Below are positions 9,395-16,731 of a stretch of DNA of 22,530 nucleotides, piece after piece. A model generated the notes under the pieces. It did no database searches. It saw nothing but the letters and a program-made list of their open reading frames with translations, and was not told the origin of the DNA. Numbering within the stretch: the stretch's first letter is position 1; each line of letters opens with the position of its first letter. A program made the translations under genes and the position numbers. Source of the stretch: DAONLM01 sp035406685 (GTDB lineage: Bacteria > Spirochaetota > GWE2-31-10 > MWDO01); assembly GCA_035406685.1 (NCBI GenBank), contig DAONLM010000022.1, positions 1 through 22,530 on the forward strand, read 5' to 3'.

Positions 9395-10837
9395 ATGGAA
9401 GATATAATTGATTTTATAAGAATTGGTGTTGCCATAATAAAAAAAGATTTTAAGATAATAAAAATTTCAAAAGAATTTGAAAAGATAACAGAATGGCAGG
9501 AATCTGATTTTAAAGAAAAATCATTAGAGATAATAAATGAATCATTTTTAGAAAAAATTTATTTAAATATTAAAAATAAAGACTTTTCCCCCATAGAAGA
9601 CGAAATTACAATTATTACAAAAAGTAAAAAAGAGAAAGAGATAAAAAGATATGTTAATTATGTTATTGAAAATAATGAAATAACAAAAATAGTAATAACT
9701 ATAATTGACATCTCAAATTATAAAAAGAGGGAGCTTAATATTTTAAGTTCTCAAAGATTGGAGACATTATCAACAGTAACAAAGGCTATATCTCTCGAAT
9801 ATAACAATCTACTTGCGACAATTGTCGGTTTTGCCTCTTTTCTTAAAGGCATTATAAATCCTGGAACAGAGATATATAACTATCTTAATATCATAGAAAA
9901 GAATGCAAATAGAGCATCTGCTTTAACAAATCAATTATTAAGTTTTGCTGGAACAGATTATTTTAGAGAATCTCAAATAAACATTAACAACATAATTTCT
10001 TACAATGTAGAATTATTTCAAAAAACATTAATGCCGGATATATCATTTAATCTTAATTTAACACCAGAGGATATAATTATATACTGGGATGAAAATCAGA
10101 TTCATCAGATAATAATAAATCTCATATTGAATGCAAAAGAGGCAATAGAAGAGAAAAAAAATCCAAATGGCAAGATAAATATAATTTCAAAAATTGAAAA
10201 TGGATATTTTAAACTTTATATTGAAGATAATGGAATAGGTATAAAAGATAACCAATTAGAAAAAATATTTGAGCCATACTATACCACAAAAGATATAAAG
10301 AAGCACTCTGGACTTGGATTGTCTGTAACACAGGGAATAATCAAAAATATGAATGGGACAATTGATGTAAAGATAGAAAAAAGAGATGATGAAAATTGGA
10401 CAATTTTTATCATTTCAATCCCATATAAATTAAAAGAGATAGAAACTTATATACTTCCAGAAATAGATGGGAAAAATACAAAGGTTCTTGTTATAGATGA
10501 TGTGCCAGAAATAAGAAATCTTTCAAATGTTATTCTTAAACAAAAAAATTTCAACCCGATTCTTGCTGGATCTGCAAAAGAGGCAATGGAGATATTAAAT
10601 AAAGAAAGAGATATTGAATTGATTCTTTTGGATGTTGTAATGCCAGAAATGAGTGGAGAACATTTATTTAAAGAGATAAAAAATAGATATCCCAATATAC
10701 CGATCATTCTTTTAACTGGTTGCACAGAAGAAAGAATTTTATCTGGCCTTTTAAAACAGGAGAGTGTTGAGATAATCTTAAAACCATTCAATACTTTTGA
10801 TTTTATAACCAAAATTGCAAAAGTAATAAAAAAATAA
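9395..10837 (+). CDS. hybrid histidine-kinase-like protein lacking the phosphoacceptor His
   Basis: The 480-residue soluble protein has a PAS-like sensor (about 1-110), a dimerisation helix pair (about 118-190), a HATPase_c domain (about 220-345) and a C-terminal receiver (about 364-480). The ATP site looks intact: N246 in LILNAKEA, D278-N-G-I-G, FEPYYTTK, and G306-LGLS. The receiver is also intact: D368/D369, phosphoacceptor D413 in LLDVVMPEMSG, T in LLTG, and K463 in LKPF. The H-box, normally AHDFNNLL, reads SLEYNNLL. L134 (codon CTC, 9794-9796) replaces the histidine, and no His occurs before H237. Canonical autophosphorylation is therefore not expected. It may be an ATP-binding pseudokinase scaffold, or its receiver may be phosphorylated by another kinase. 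AAAGGGGG precedes the ATG. There is no membrane segment, so sensing is presumably cytoplasmic. Confidence 0.9.
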   Translation: MEDIIDFIRIGVAIIKKDFKIIKISKEFEKITEWQESDFKEKSLEIINESFLEKIYLNIKNKDFSPIEDEITIITKSKKEKEIKRYVNYVIENNEITKIVITIIDISNYKKRELNILSSQRLETLSTVTKAISLEYNNLLATIVGFASFLKGIINPGTEIYNYLNIIEKNANRASALTNQLLSFAGTDYFRESQININNIISYNVELFQKTLMPDISFNLNLTPEDIIIYWDENQIHQIIINLILNAKEAIEEKKNPNGKINIISKIENGYFKLYIEDNGIGIKDNQLEKIFEPYYTTKDIKKHSGLGLSVTQGIIKNMNGTIDVKIEKRDDENWTIFIISIPYKLKEIETYILPEIDGKNTKVLVIDDVPEIRNLSNVILKQKNFNPILAGSAKEAMEILNKERDIELILLDVVMPEMSGEHLFKEIKNRYPNIPIILLTGCTEERILSGLLKQESVEIILKPFNTFDFITKIAKVIKK

Positions 10838-10872
10838 TATTAAACTTCTAAAAGTTATTTGAAAGGAATGAT

Positions 10873-11868
10873 ATGCAACATTTTGTAGATGAAGTTGTTA
10901 TTAAAGTAGCCTCTGGTAAAGGAGGGGCTGGATGTGCTAGCTTTAGAAGAGAAAAATTTATCCCTTATGGCGGTCCTGATGGCGGTGATGGTGGTGATGG
11001 CGGGAATGTCGTATTTAGAGTTAAAGATAATTTGAGAACATTATACAATTTATATCTAAAAAAAGAATTTAAGGCAAAAAATGGACATCCTGGAATGAGT
11101 CAGCAAAAAAATGGCAAAAAGGGGGAAGATGTTATTATTGAAATTCCACCGGGAACAGTTATAAGTTATTTTGAGACTGGTGAGATAATAAAAGACTTTA
11201 AAAAGAATGATCCTGATTTTATATTTTTAAAAGGAGGAAAAGGTGGTCGGGGAAATGTCCATTTTAAAAGCTCTACCAATCAGGCTCCAAGATATGCTCA
11301 ACCTGGATTACCTGGACAGGAGGCAATAATAAAAGTAGAACTAAAACTAATCGCAGATGTTGGACTTGTTGGTTTTCCAAATGCTGGAAAATCTACCCTA
11401 TTAAGTGTGGTATCATCGGCAAAACCTAAAATAGCAAATTATCCATTTACAACACTGATTCCAAATCTTGGAGTCTTTATCGTCGATGATGAATCTTTTG
11501 TAATGGCAGATATCCCCGGTATAATTGAAGGAGCATCTCATGGAGCCGGACTTGGGCTTGAATTCTTAAAACATATAGAAAGAACAAAGATTTTACTATT
11601 CTTAATTAATCTTGAAGATGACGATTATTTGCATCAATATGAAAAGTTGAGAAAAGAATTAAAAGAATATTCAGAAAAATTATTGGAAAAGCCATATATA
11701 ATTGTTGCTTCAAAAATGGATATAGAAGATGCTGAGAAAAAACTAAAAGAACTGGAAAAGAGTATAAATCAAAAGGTTTTACCTATCTCATCTGTTACAA
11801 GATTTAATATTGATAAACTGTTATATTTACTAAAAGATGAAATACATAAAATTGAAAATGTAAAATAA
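10873..11868 (+). CDS. obg: Obg-family GTPase (ribosome assembly)
   Basis: Obg/CgtA is an essential GTPase of 50S ribosomal subunit maturation and stress control. The glycine-rich Obg fold covers residues 1-157, with FRREKFIPYGGPDGGDGGDG and GGKGGRGNVHF. The G domain follows with G1 GFPNAGKST (167-175), the switch phrase NYPFTTLIPNLG, G3 DIPGI (213-217) and G4 SKMD (280-283), a common variant of NKxD. The protein stops at 331 residues just after the G domain, so it has no C-terminal OCT extension. AAAGGA at 10862-10867 precedes the ATG. In many bacteria obg follows rplU and rpmA (ribosomal proteins L21 and L27); neither is here. It is the last gene of the + strand block and converges on mtgA with 26 bases between the stops. 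Confidence 0.97.
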   Translation: MQHFVDEVVIKVASGKGGAGCASFRREKFIPYGGPDGGDGGDGGNVVFRVKDNLRTLYNLYLKKEFKAKNGHPGMSQQKNGKKGEDVIIEIPPGTVISYFETGEIIKDFKKNDPDFIFLKGGKGGRGNVHFKSSTNQAPRYAQPGLPGQEAIIKVELKLIADVGLVGFPNAGKSTLLSVVSSAKPKIANYPFTTLIPNLGVFIVDDESFVMADIPGIIEGASHGAGLGLEFLKHIERTKILLFLINLEDDDYLHQYEKLRKELKEYSEKLLEKPYIIVASKMDIEDAEKKLKELEKSINQKVLPISSVTRFNIDKLLYLLKDEIHKIENVK

Positions 11869-11894
11869 TTTATTCAAAATTTTGTATTTTAAAA

Positions 11895-12593
11895 TTACAT
11901 GGATAATAATGTAGAATATCTATATTTCAATGCTGCTCTATTTTCAAAAGTGTAAGGCGTATATTTTATTGGGCTTGCTAATATTGTTACCAACCTTGCT
12001 ATCTCATCATAATTTAATCTTGTCACACTTTTTTTATAATAAACAGTGCTTGCTGTCTCTATTCCATAAATACCTTTTCCCCATTCAACATAATTAAAAT
12101 ATAATTCTAAAATCCTATCTTTTGATAAAAAAAGTTCCATTTCCATTGCTATTAATATCTCAAAATATTTTCTAACATAACTCTTTTTAGGGGTTAGAAA
12201 AAGAGTTCTGGCTAACTGTTGGGTGATTGTGCTACCACCTCTATATATATATCCGAGTCTTCTGTTAGTCTCATAAGATTCTAATATGGCCTCTGGATCA
12301 ATTCCATAATGTTTATAAAATTTATAATCTTCTATTTTTAATAACATTCTTTTTGCAGATTCTGGTATCTTTTTTAATTCTATAAACTTACTCTTTTTAA
12401 GAGGATATCTATTTTTAACTAATCTATAGATCATTAAGTTTGTAAAAGGTGGATTAAAAAAATTCAAAAAAACAGAGGCAAAAAATACTATTGCAAAAAA
12501 TATTGCATGAAATCCTATAATAGTAAGAGAAAAATAAGAAATTCCTTTTAAAATAAATTTTAGGATCAACTTTATATGTAAAGATTTTTTCAC
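11895..12593 (-). CDS. mtgA: monofunctional peptidoglycan transglycosylase (GT51)
   Basis: The enzyme polymerises lipid II into glycan strands without a transpeptidase domain. Its 232 residues fit the monofunctional class (about 230-260). One membrane anchor lies at about residues 20-45. The GT51 motifs follow: E88-D-Y-K-F-Y-K-H-Y-G with the catalytic glutamate E88, then GGSTITQQLAR starting at G119, RKYFEILIAMEMELFLSKDRILELYFN, and GIYGIETASTVYYKK. The start is GTG (complement of CAC at 12591-12593), preceded at 9 bases by AGGA. It runs against the elongasome operon and is divergent from the OmpA-like gene. It has its own promoter at 12632-12660, so it is expressed independently although it works on the same substrate as RodA. 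Confidence 0.95.
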   Translation of the reverse strand: MKKSLHIKLILKFILKGISYFSLTIIGFHAIFFAIVFFASVFLNFFNPPFTNLMIYRLVKNRYPLKKSKFIELKKIPESAKRMLLKIEDYKFYKHYGIDPEAILESYETNRRLGYIYRGGSTITQQLARTLFLTPKKSYVRKYFEILIAMEMELFLSKDRILELYFNYVEWGKGIYGIETASTVYYKKSVTRLNYDEIARLVTILASPIKYTPYTFENRAALKYRYSTLLSM

Positions 12594-12631
12594 AAATAAT
12601 GTTCCTGATAGATATGAAAAATTCTTTAAAA

Positions 12632-12660
12632 TTTATACTAAATTTTTTTTATTTTGTCAA
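12632..12660 (-). promoter_or_regulatory. promoter of mtgA
   Basis: Read on the minus strand, TTGACA (12660-12655) is followed after exactly 17 bases by TATAAA (12637-12632), an almost perfect sigma-70-type promoter. It points into mtgA, with a leader of about 30 bases. It lies within what would be the N-terminal extension of the longest OmpA-family reading frame (from 12599). This supports placing the OmpA-gene start at 12680 and treating 12594-12679 as the divergent control region. TATACT at 12634-12639 on the + strand is a possible -10 for the OmpA-like gene, but its -35 is poor. Confidence 0.65.
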
Positions 12661-12679
12661 TTTATCCGATAAGATAATT

Positions 12680-13840
12680 ATGAGAAAAATAGTAATTTTT
12701 GTCCTGTTTGGCTTATTCTCTATCTATGCAGAAAATTTTTTTTATTATGATTTTAAAGATATAAAAATTTTAAAAATTGCTGTTCGTGCAAATTATAAAA
12801 TTTATATTAATAATAAATATCAGGGTCTATATACCAAAGAATATAAGGCTATTTTAAATATAAATAAGAGTAATATTTTTAATTTTAATGGAATATTATT
12901 TAAATTAGATAAAATCTTAAAAAATGGTATTCATACCGGCTATAAAGTAAATAATATTGAAAATATCATATTTTCTATCGATAAAAATGGGGTTTTTATT
13001 GAAGAGAATAATATCTTTCCTTTGATTCAAGGGGCACTTTATTTCCCAGAAAATCTTGATATAGAAAAACCATATTCAAATAATGGAAAGGCTATTATTA
13101 ACATTGAAAATGAGGATTTCTTATTGCCAATAAAAATTACAACTCTATATTCTGGAAAAGAAAAATTATGGGGAGAGACTTATGAAAGTTTTACTTCAAC
13201 ATATTCATATTATGATATCCCAGAAGAGATAAAAGAAAAAATAAAAGAGGCAAAAGGGATACATAAGTTAAAAATATACTTTGACAATAATAAAGGTATG
13301 CCAGTATATATAGAAGATCATTTTACAGAAGAATTTTATTTAAATGAGAAAAATATTAAAAGAAGTGGCTTTTATCTATTTTTTTATACAATTGTTGAAG
13401 AGATGAATAAAGATGAAATAATAAAAGATCTAACTGATGATAAAATAATAGCAGAAAAAGATAAAGATTATATTAAAATAGAAAAAAGAAAAGAAGGCAT
13501 AGCATTAATACTTGAGAATCTACTCTTTAAGCCTAATACTAGTGAATTACTCGGATCAGAATATGAGAAAATAGATAAGATATTTGAAATATTATCAAAA
13601 ATAAAAAATAGAACATTCTTAATCATAGGTCATACTGCTCTTGCTGGCACTTATGAAGAACAGATGAATCTTTCTTTGGAAAGAGCAAAAGTTGTTGCAG
13701 AGAGCCTTATTAAAAAAGGCATAAATCCAGAACAAATTTTATATACTGGAAAAGGTGCAACAGAACCAGTTGCTCCAAATGATACTGAAGAAAACATGAG
13801 AAAAAATAGAAGAGTTGAAATAATAATTCTTGAAGATTAA
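12680..13840 (+). CDS. exported protein with C-terminal OmpA-like peptidoglycan-binding domain
   Basis: From the chosen start the protein is 386 residues. MRKIVIFVLFGLFSIYA is a clear signal peptide, whereas the longest frame (ATG at 12599) would bury it behind 27 residues and cover the mtgA promoter. The middle (about 20-280) has no motif I recognise. The last 115 residues form an OmpA/MotB-type domain that binds the wall non-covalently. It includes LILENLLFKPNTSEL, IIGHTALAGT, LSLERAKVVAESL and NMRKNRRVEI. Arg335, which normally contacts diaminopimelate, is kept, while the usual Asp of GHTD is Ala320. From memory, GHTA is seen in spirochaete members of this family. No strong Shine-Dalgarno sequence precedes ATG 12680. 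Likely role: fastening an outer envelope layer to peptidoglycan. Confidence 0.88.
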   Translation: MRKIVIFVLFGLFSIYAENFFYYDFKDIKILKIAVRANYKIYINNKYQGLYTKEYKAILNINKSNIFNFNGILFKLDKILKNGIHTGYKVNNIENIIFSIDKNGVFIEENNIFPLIQGALYFPENLDIEKPYSNNGKAIINIENEDFLLPIKITTLYSGKEKLWGETYESFTSTYSYYDIPEEIKEKIKEAKGIHKLKIYFDNNKGMPVYIEDHFTEEFYLNEKNIKRSGFYLFFYTIVEEMNKDEIIKDLTDDKIIAEKDKDYIKIEKRKEGIALILENLLFKPNTSELLGSEYEKIDKIFEILSKIKNRTFLIIGHTALAGTYEEQMNLSLERAKVVAESLIKKGINPEQILYTGKGATEPVAPNDTEENMRKNRRVEIIILED

Positions 13841-13864
13841 AAGCTCAATATTAATAAAATTAAG

Positions 13865-13881
13865 CCTGATTATTTATCAGG
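13865..13881. terminator. short hairpin between two convergent genes
   Basis: CCTGAT at 13865-13870 pairs with ATCAGG at 13876-13881 across a 5-base loop. The stem overlaps the stop of the Lys/Glu-rich TPR gene and lies 24 bases after the OmpA-like gene stop. T-rich sequence follows on both strands without a pure T run, so it could serve as a weak bidirectional terminator. Confidence 0.4.
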
Positions 13882-15489
13882 TAAGATTTTATAGATCAAC
13901 CACTGGTAGTTTTTCTTGCAATCAATATCATTATTTTTCATCCCAATTTCCCAATATAAAAGTGCTGTTTTAGCCTCACCTATAAAATAGTAACTCAATC
14001 CAATAAGGTTATATACTTTATAATTTGAACTATCTTTTTCTAATGCAATATTAAGATTTTTAATACATTCATAAAAGTCTTTTTTAATATAATAATTATT
14101 TGCTTTATAATAATAATAATCAGAAATAAGAGATGGGGATATCCCCTCTTTTAATCCATATTCAATTGCTTTATCAAGATATTTTATAGAAATATTATAA
14201 TCTTTGTCAAGAGTAGCTATATGACTTAAATAATAATAACATTCCGGGATCTTATAGTTATAATGTATTAATTTTGTAAAAATTATTTTTGCATTTTTAA
14301 AAGAATTTGCTTGAAAAAGCGAATAAGCTTTATTAAAAGCAAGATCTCCCAATTTATCTTGTATTCTTTTTTTAGATGGTTTAACAATTCCATCTTTATC
14401 AAATTCGAATATTGGCTCTGCTTTATCAAATTCTAAAATAGTTGAAGGTATAAAGTTCTCATTTTTATATACAAATTTAAACTCATTCTCCTCTTCATAT
14501 TCTTTGTATTGTAAAGATAGTAAAGAATCATCTTCTTTAAAAATTATCATATTCGACTTTTTCTCATCTTTTTTATATTCTTTTTTCTCATATTTTACTA
14601 TTTTGGTCTCTTCTTTTTTCTTTTCATCTTTATCTTTTTCAATAATATAATCTTTTTTCTCCTCTATCTTTTTATCTTCCTTTTTCTCTTCTACAATTTC
14701 TTTTTCCTTTATCTCTTTTTTTTCTTCTTTCTCATATTTTTTTTCCTCAATTTTTTCTTCAATAATTTTTTCCTTTTCTTTTTCTTTAGAATATTCTTTT
14801 TTATCTCTATCTTCTATTTTTTTATCTTCTATTACCTCTTTCTCCTTTATCTCCTTTTTTTCTATATCTTTTTCTTTCATTGCATACTTTTCTTCTGGCT
14901 TAATATAAGTTTCTTTTTCTATATCATCACTTATTTTTTTACTCTCTTTTTTTATAAAAGAAAATTTTTTATCTTCTTCTATTTTTGGCGTATATGTTAT
15001 GACTTCCTCTTTTTCTTTAACAATTTTATCGCTTGTTAAATCTTCTTTAACTATTTTTTCCTCTTTTTTCTCTTCTTTTGTCTCTCTCACTTCTTCTGTT
15101 GCCTTTGTTTTGGTATCCTCTTTCTCTTTTTCCTCTTCTATATTTTTAGTAATTTTTTCCTCTCTATCTATTTTTTCTGTTGCTGAAGTAATAGAATCCT
15201 CTTCTCTCTTTATATCAGAAATCTTTTTTTCTTCTGTAACAATTTTTTCTTTTTGAGGACTCTCATCTATCTTATCAGTTGCCTTTGTGATTGTATCAAA
15301 ATTATCTTTATTGTCTGAAATTTTTTTATCCTCAGTTTTTGTTTCTACATATTTTTTTTCTTCTTTCTTTATTTTTATTGTTGTGGTTACTTGAGTTGCT
15401 CCACTTAAAGAATCATAATCACTATTGATAATAATAAGTGAGAGGAAAAAAAATATTATAAATAAAGATATATCTTTTATTTTAATCAA
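13870..15489 (-). CDS. secreted or anchored protein with Lys/Glu-rich repeats and TPR domain
   Basis: The 539-residue protein begins with a hydrophobic segment at about residues 7-22 that could be a signal peptide or anchor. Residues about 40-318 are extremely rich in Lys and Glu with some Ile, Asp and Thr, and are predicted to be unfolded or a long charged helix. Within this, a phrase of the form D-T/S-I-T-x-AT-D/E-KID recurs at 65-75, 98-108 and 125-135. After a linker, about 380-539 forms TPR-like helices (LGDLAFNKAYSLFQ, CYYYLSHIATLDKDY, VYNLIGLSYYFIGEAKTAL). The start is TTG, with GAGGA just upstream. The TPR part suggests protein binding, and the charged part may act as a spacer through the periplasm. 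I do not recognise the family. It may be co-transcribed with the GGDEF gene but has its own candidate promoter. Confidence 0.85.
   Translation of the reverse strand: MIKIKDISLFIIFFFLSLIIINSDYDSLSGATQVTTTIKIKKEEKKYVETKTEDKKISDNKDNFDTITKATDKIDESPQKEKIVTEEKKISDIKREEDSITSATEKIDREEKITKNIEEEKEKEDTKTKATEEVRETKEEKKEEKIVKEDLTSDKIVKEKEEVITYTPKIEEDKKFSFIKKESKKISDDIEKETYIKPEEKYAMKEKDIEKKEIKEKEVIEDKKIEDRDKKEYSKEKEKEKIIEEKIEEKKYEKEEKKEIKEKEIVEEKKEDKKIEEKKDYIIEKDKDEKKKEETKIVKYEKKEYKKDEKKSNMIIFKEDDSLLSLQYKEYEEENEFKFVYKNENFIPSTILEFDKAEPIFEFDKDGIVKPSKKRIQDKLGDLAFNKAYSLFQANSFKNAKIIFTKLIHYNYKIPECYYYLSHIATLDKDYNISIKYLDKAIEYGLKEGISPSLISDYYYYKANNYYIKKDFYECIKNLNIALEKDSSNYKVYNLIGLSYYFIGEAKTALLYWEIGMKNNDIDCKKNYQWLIYKILPDK
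15085..15297 (-). repeat. imperfect coding repeat in the Lys/Glu-rich protein
   Basis: Three related 11-residue phrases, DTITKATDKID, DSITSATEKID and DTKTKATEEVR, lie at residues 65-75, 98-108 and 125-135 (spacings 33 and 27). They are embedded in KEEKK-type sequence. The DNA is correspondingly pyrimidine-rich on the + strand and is prone to slippage, so copy number may vary between strains. Confidence 0.6.
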
Positions 15490-15508
15490 ATTAAATCCTC
15501 ATTAGTAA

Positions 15509-15536
15509 AATATAACAATATTTTCGGAAAAGTAAA
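15509..15536 (-). promoter_or_regulatory. candidate promoter of the Lys/Glu-rich TPR gene
   Basis: On the minus strand TTTACT (15536-15531, 4/6 match) is followed after 16 bases by TATATT (15514-15509, 5/6). TG sits one base before the -10, making it an extended -10. The predicted transcript would begin only about 15 bases before the TTG start and includes the GAGGA ribosome site. Confidence 0.4.
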
Positions 15537-15577
15537 GTTAAAAATATACTTTAAAAAAAGGTTTTTAGAAATGCTTG

Positions 15578-16582
15578 TTAAATTTCTATTCTATCACCAC
15601 CACTATTTCTTGCTATCATCATTTTATCATAAGATATATTTATAAGATCTTTTGGATTTTTAACCTCATCTGGAAACATTACAATTCCGATGCTTAAAGT
15701 TATAAAAAAGTCTGTACCGGTAATCTTTTTTATATTTGTATTTTTTACATTATCTTTAAGTTTAACTGCTATACTGTAAGCATCCTCTTTTTTAACTTCT
15801 GGTAAAATAGCACAACTTTCATTTCCTCTGTATCTTGCTATTATAAACTTATTAAGATTCATTTTAATCATATCAGCAAGAAATTTTAAAGCATTATCCC
15901 CAGCTTCATGACCAAATTTATCATTTATATCTTTAAAGTTATCTGGCTTTATATAAAGAAATGCTATTCTTTCACCAAATTCATGTATTATTCTGGGGAA
16001 TTCTTCTTCTAAATAAATATTATTATATAAGCCTGTTAATTTATCTCTATACAATTGATTTTTTAACTCTTCGATCCATGGTGTTTTTTCAGAAATAAGT
16101 TTATTATTATTTCTTATTCTTGTTGCGATTAGTATCATGTATTTATGAAGAACATTAGCAAAAATTGCTGGATATTGAGAGATTAAATTATGAAAATCTA
16201 TATCAATATCTGGAAAAACCAAAATATCTGACTCACTCTCTGCAATTGCTGCTAAATTCTCTTCTTTTTGTAAAAAAAGATCGAGTTCTCCAAATGTTTC
16301 ATTGTCAATATAATGAGCCAATGCAAGTCTTTTATTATCCTTTTCTCTCTCTATTATAATATTTCCTCTCTTTACAATAAAAAGCCTGCCATTAACTTTT
16401 TTATATATATCCTCCCCTTTCTCAAAATGATAAACCTTACTATAAGTAGATATTACTTCAAGATCTTCATCTTTTAAGTCTGAAAAAATCGGTGATTTCT
16501 TCAATAATTCGAGTCTATCTTTTATTTCCTTATCCAAATTATCTCCCTTAAAATCTATAATAATTAATCTCTGTAATTCCAC
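15578..16582 (-). CDS. cyclic-nucleotide-domain protein with a degenerate GGDEF domain
   Basis: The N-terminal part (about 24-140) is a CRP-like effector fold (SPIFSDLKDEDLEVIS, FEKGEDIY, FGELDLFLQ). The Arg that grips the cyclic nucleotide phosphate in CRP is absent: the segment reads ENLAAIAES. The C-terminal half (about 165-334) is a GGDEF domain with DKLTGLYN and the IND-x-x-GHEAGD block. The active-site loop, however, reads R252-G-N-E-S256 instead of GGDEF, so the metal-binding Asp is Asn. Diguanylate cyclase activity is doubtful; it may be a c-di-GMP or GTP-binding sensor, or a protein-protein switch. The start is ambiguous. GTG at 16582 has no good ribosome site, whereas TTG at 16537 (residue 16) follows AAGGGAG at 5 bases. 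A near-consensus promoter lies just upstream of both. Confidence 0.9.
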   Translation of the reverse strand: MELQRLIIIDFKGDNLDKEIKDRLELLKKSPIFSDLKDEDLEVISTYSKVYHFEKGEDIYKKVNGRLFIVKRGNIIIEREKDNKRLALAHYIDNETFGELDLFLQKEENLAAIAESESDILVFPDIDIDFHNLISQYPAIFANVLHKYMILIATRIRNNNKLISEKTPWIEELKNQLYRDKLTGLYNNIYLEEEFPRIIHEFGERIAFLYIKPDNFKDINDKFGHEAGDNALKFLADMIKMNLNKFIIARYRGNESCAILPEVKKEDAYSIAVKLKDNVKNTNIKKITGTDFFITLSIGIVMFPDEVKNPKDLINISYDKMMIARNSGGDRIEI

Positions 16583-16616
16583 TTATTTATTAAGATCAGG
16601 ATAAAATACTTTAAAT

Positions 16617-16645
16617 AATATAAAGAAATTTTAAAATTTTGTCAA
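16617..16645 (-). promoter_or_regulatory. promoter of the GGDEF-like gene
   Basis: On the minus strand a perfect TTGACA (16645-16640) is followed after 17 bases by TATATT (16622-16617, 5/6 match). Expected transcript start is near 16610, giving a leader of about 27 bases to GTG 16582 or about 73 bases to TTG 16537. It shares the intergenic region with the divergent lipoprotein promoter. Confidence 0.65.
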
Positions 16646-16682
16646 AATTTTTATTTAAAAAAATTAAAAAAATATTTTTTTG

Positions 16683-16691
16683 TGCTATAAT
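16683..16691 (+). promoter_or_regulatory. extended -10 promoter of the lipoprotein gene
   Basis: TGCTATAAT at 16683-16691 is a perfect extended -10 element (TGn plus TATAAT). The -35 position about 17 bases upstream (16663-16668) is only a weak match in A-rich sequence, which is tolerated when an extended -10 is present. Transcription should begin near 16698, leaving a leader of about 34 bases that contains AGGAG 7 bases before the ATG. Confidence 0.65.
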
Positions 16692-16731
16692 CTAATATAG
16701 AAAATAATTTCTTTAAAAAAGGAGAACTAAA

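Noticed and set aside
10447..10812. 121-codon open frame on - within the kinase gene
   Set aside because: It lies entirely opposite an intact receiver domain whose conserved residues are all readable; no promoter or ribosome site is seen.
10838..10872. Possible missing rplU/rpmA genes before obg
   Set aside because: Only 35 bases separate the kinase stop from obg, which leaves no room for either gene or a remnant.
12599..12679. N-terminal extension of the OmpA-like protein
   Set aside because: It places 27 residues before a clear signal peptide, overlaps the mtgA promoter, and begins 6 bases from the mtgA start.
14999..15256. Ser/Phe-rich open frame on + opposite the Lys/Glu-rich gene
   Set aside because: It is the mirror of GAA/AAA-rich coding DNA, has no ribosome site, and disappears outside the low-complexity region.
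14556..15369. Frameshift or assembly error suspected from the Lys/Glu-rich run
   Set aside because: The frame stays open from a signal-like start through to a well-formed TPR domain, with a ribosome site at the TTG start and recurring phrases in frame.
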